From Alphaproteobacteria bacterium (GTDB taxonomy: Bacteria > Pseudomonadota > Alphaproteobacteria > Acetobacterales > Acetobacteraceae), in assembly GCA_013298245.1 (NCBI GenBank), contig JAAFHD010000175.1, positions 1 through 7,290 on the forward strand: a stretch of 7,290 nucleotides of DNA, read 5' to 3'. The position numbers were made by a program, and so were the translations under genes. Positions 6,694 to 7,290 of this stretch are shown piece by piece. Position 1 is the first letter of the stretch. Each line of letters begins with the position of its first letter. The notes under the pieces are model-generated. The model was not told where the DNA came from. It saw only the letters and a list, made by a program, of their open reading frames with translations, and made no database searches.

Positions 6694-6894
6694 GTTGTTC
6701 CTGCCGCGATGGCGGGACGCGTCCAAGCAGCATTTGCAGCCAAAATTGGGCGTCGACTTCATGGCGGTGTCACGACCACTGGCTTGCCCTGGGCAATCGA
6801 ACCATGATCGGATTGTTGGTGATTGCAGCAATGGTGCCAGCTTCAATGGCAGGCGTTCGCATAGGCCCGGCGCGGCCAGGACAAGAGGGCAGGG
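6681..6894. other. Non-coding spacer with several short palindromes
   Basis: I see no convincing gene in these 214 bases. They hold a perfect 10-bp palindrome GGACGCGTCC (6715-6724), a perfect TTGCCC-T-GGGCAA dyad (6784-6796) and ATTGC-A-GCAAT (6822-6832). A 32-codon frame from 6804 to 6902 could encode a hydrophobic leader (starting MIGLLVIAAMVPASMAG) that overlaps the next gene's start by 8 bases. The spacer probably contains the promoter of the downstream gene, but I cannot name clear -35 and -10 boxes. Confidence 0.4.
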
Positions 6895-7290
6895 ATGTTT
6901 GAGCGTTTCGTCCGGGGTTGGGACGCCAGGCTGGCCGCCGAAGATGCCCATCACAAGGTGGTGATGCCAGCGGTGATGGATGGGCATCTTGCCTTCCCCG
7001 GCTGCCCGAAGGATGCGGGGATCGCGGAGCTTGCGGCCCGCTCGGCGCAGGCCCTGCGGGAGGCTGAGGCCTTCTATGCCCCCGGGCCCATCGCCGATGT
7101 GGTCTTCGCGCGCGGCTGCCTGTTGTTCAGCAGTTCAGTGACCACGGCGAATGTCGGCAATGATATCGTCCGCGCCCGCTTGTACGAGAAAAATCACCAA
7201 GATGGTGAGAACGACAAAAGCGCCCTGATCATATTTCATCATTGGAACGCGGACGAGAATTCCTACACCACATTCGCGAAGATCATTCGC
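6895..7290 (+). CDS. Probable alpha/beta-hydrolase, N-terminal part (runs off the window)
   Basis: The frame starts at ATG 6895 (MFERFVRGWDARLAAEDAHH) and stays open for 132 codons to the edge. An in-frame TAG at 6862-6864 limits upstream extension, and AGAGGG (6884-6889) may serve as ribosome-binding site, 5 bases before the ATG. An N-terminal helical region (to about residue 65) is followed by strands and then SALIIFHHWNADENSYTTFAKIIR-like sequence (about 109-132), a hydrophobic strand followed by a His-containing turn. This recalls the strand-3/oxyanion-loop 'PHWNA' segment of a group of dienelactone-hydrolase-like alpha/beta-hydrolases. The nucleophile elbow and the rest of the triad would lie beyond the window, so catalytic competence cannot be judged. 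Bases 7201-7260 contain 28 G/C of 60, far below the roughly 70% typical of the other genes, hinting at a less adapted or transferred segment. Coding status is fairly sure; the family is a moderate-confidence guess. Confidence 0.6.
   Translation, partial: MFERFVRGWDARLAAEDAHHKVVMPAVMDGHLAFPGCPKDAGIAELAARSAQALREAEAFYAPGPIADVVFARGCLLFSSSVTTANVGNDIVRARLYEKNHQDGENDKSALIIFHHWNADENSYTTFAKIIR

Noticed and set aside
6431..6964. 177-codon plus-strand frame overlapping the end of the C92 gene and the start of the hydrolase
   Set aside because: It is out of frame with both better-supported genes and shows no motif or ribosome-binding site.
1..7290. CRISPR array, tRNA, rRNA, transposase or integrase genes
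   Set aside because: I looked for regularly spaced repeats, cloverleaf-like segments and DDE or recombinase motifs and saw none.

Overview
The window is GC-rich, densely coding chromosomal DNA. Its start, a folP-glmM-thiD run, looks like conserved housekeeping backbone. The rest looks like lineage-variable transport and hydrolase genes. High GC, the folP-glmM order, a Bug-type solute receptor with no membrane partners beside it, and the style of the proteins suggest an alphaproteobacterium, perhaps a Roseomonas-like member of the Acetobacteraceae. That placement is an inference from protein style; no rRNA or other marker is present.

Layout. Positions 1-2948 (+) form a tight operon: the 3' part of folP (dihydropteroate synthase), then glmM (phosphoglucosamine mutase) 9 bases later, then thiD (HMP/HMP-P kinase), whose ATG overlaps the glmM stop by 4 bases. 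It joins folate, cell-wall amino-sugar and thiamin synthesis. Positions 2945-3105 are almost entirely one large imperfect palindrome that runs from the thiD stop codon to the base before the stop codon of the convergent gene. Positions 3106-5730 (-) hold two genes read leftward: a Bug/TctC-type periplasmic receptor (4753-5730), then an MFS_3-type exporter with a C-terminal ABM-like domain (3106-4710). A divergent spacer (5731-5909) carries the receptor's strong Shine-Dalgarno and a 20-bp imperfect dyad. Positions 5910-6680 (+) encode a permuted papain-like C92 (YiiX/YebB-like) cysteine hydrolase. Positions 6681-6894 are a non-coding spacer with short palindromes. From 6895 (+) to the window edge runs the N-terminal part of a probable alpha/beta-hydrolase whose last visible stretch is clearly AT-richer than the rest.

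The most unusual item is the 161-bp palindrome at 2945-3105. Its 24-bp outer arms match at 22 of 24 positions, further complementary blocks lie inside, and a perfect 8-bp hairpin sits at the centre. It fills the whole convergent intergenic space, and thiD appears to end inside its left arm. It resembles a MITE or an ERIC-type intergenic palindrome rather than an ordinary terminator. I found no new multi-gene defence or biosynthetic system in this window.
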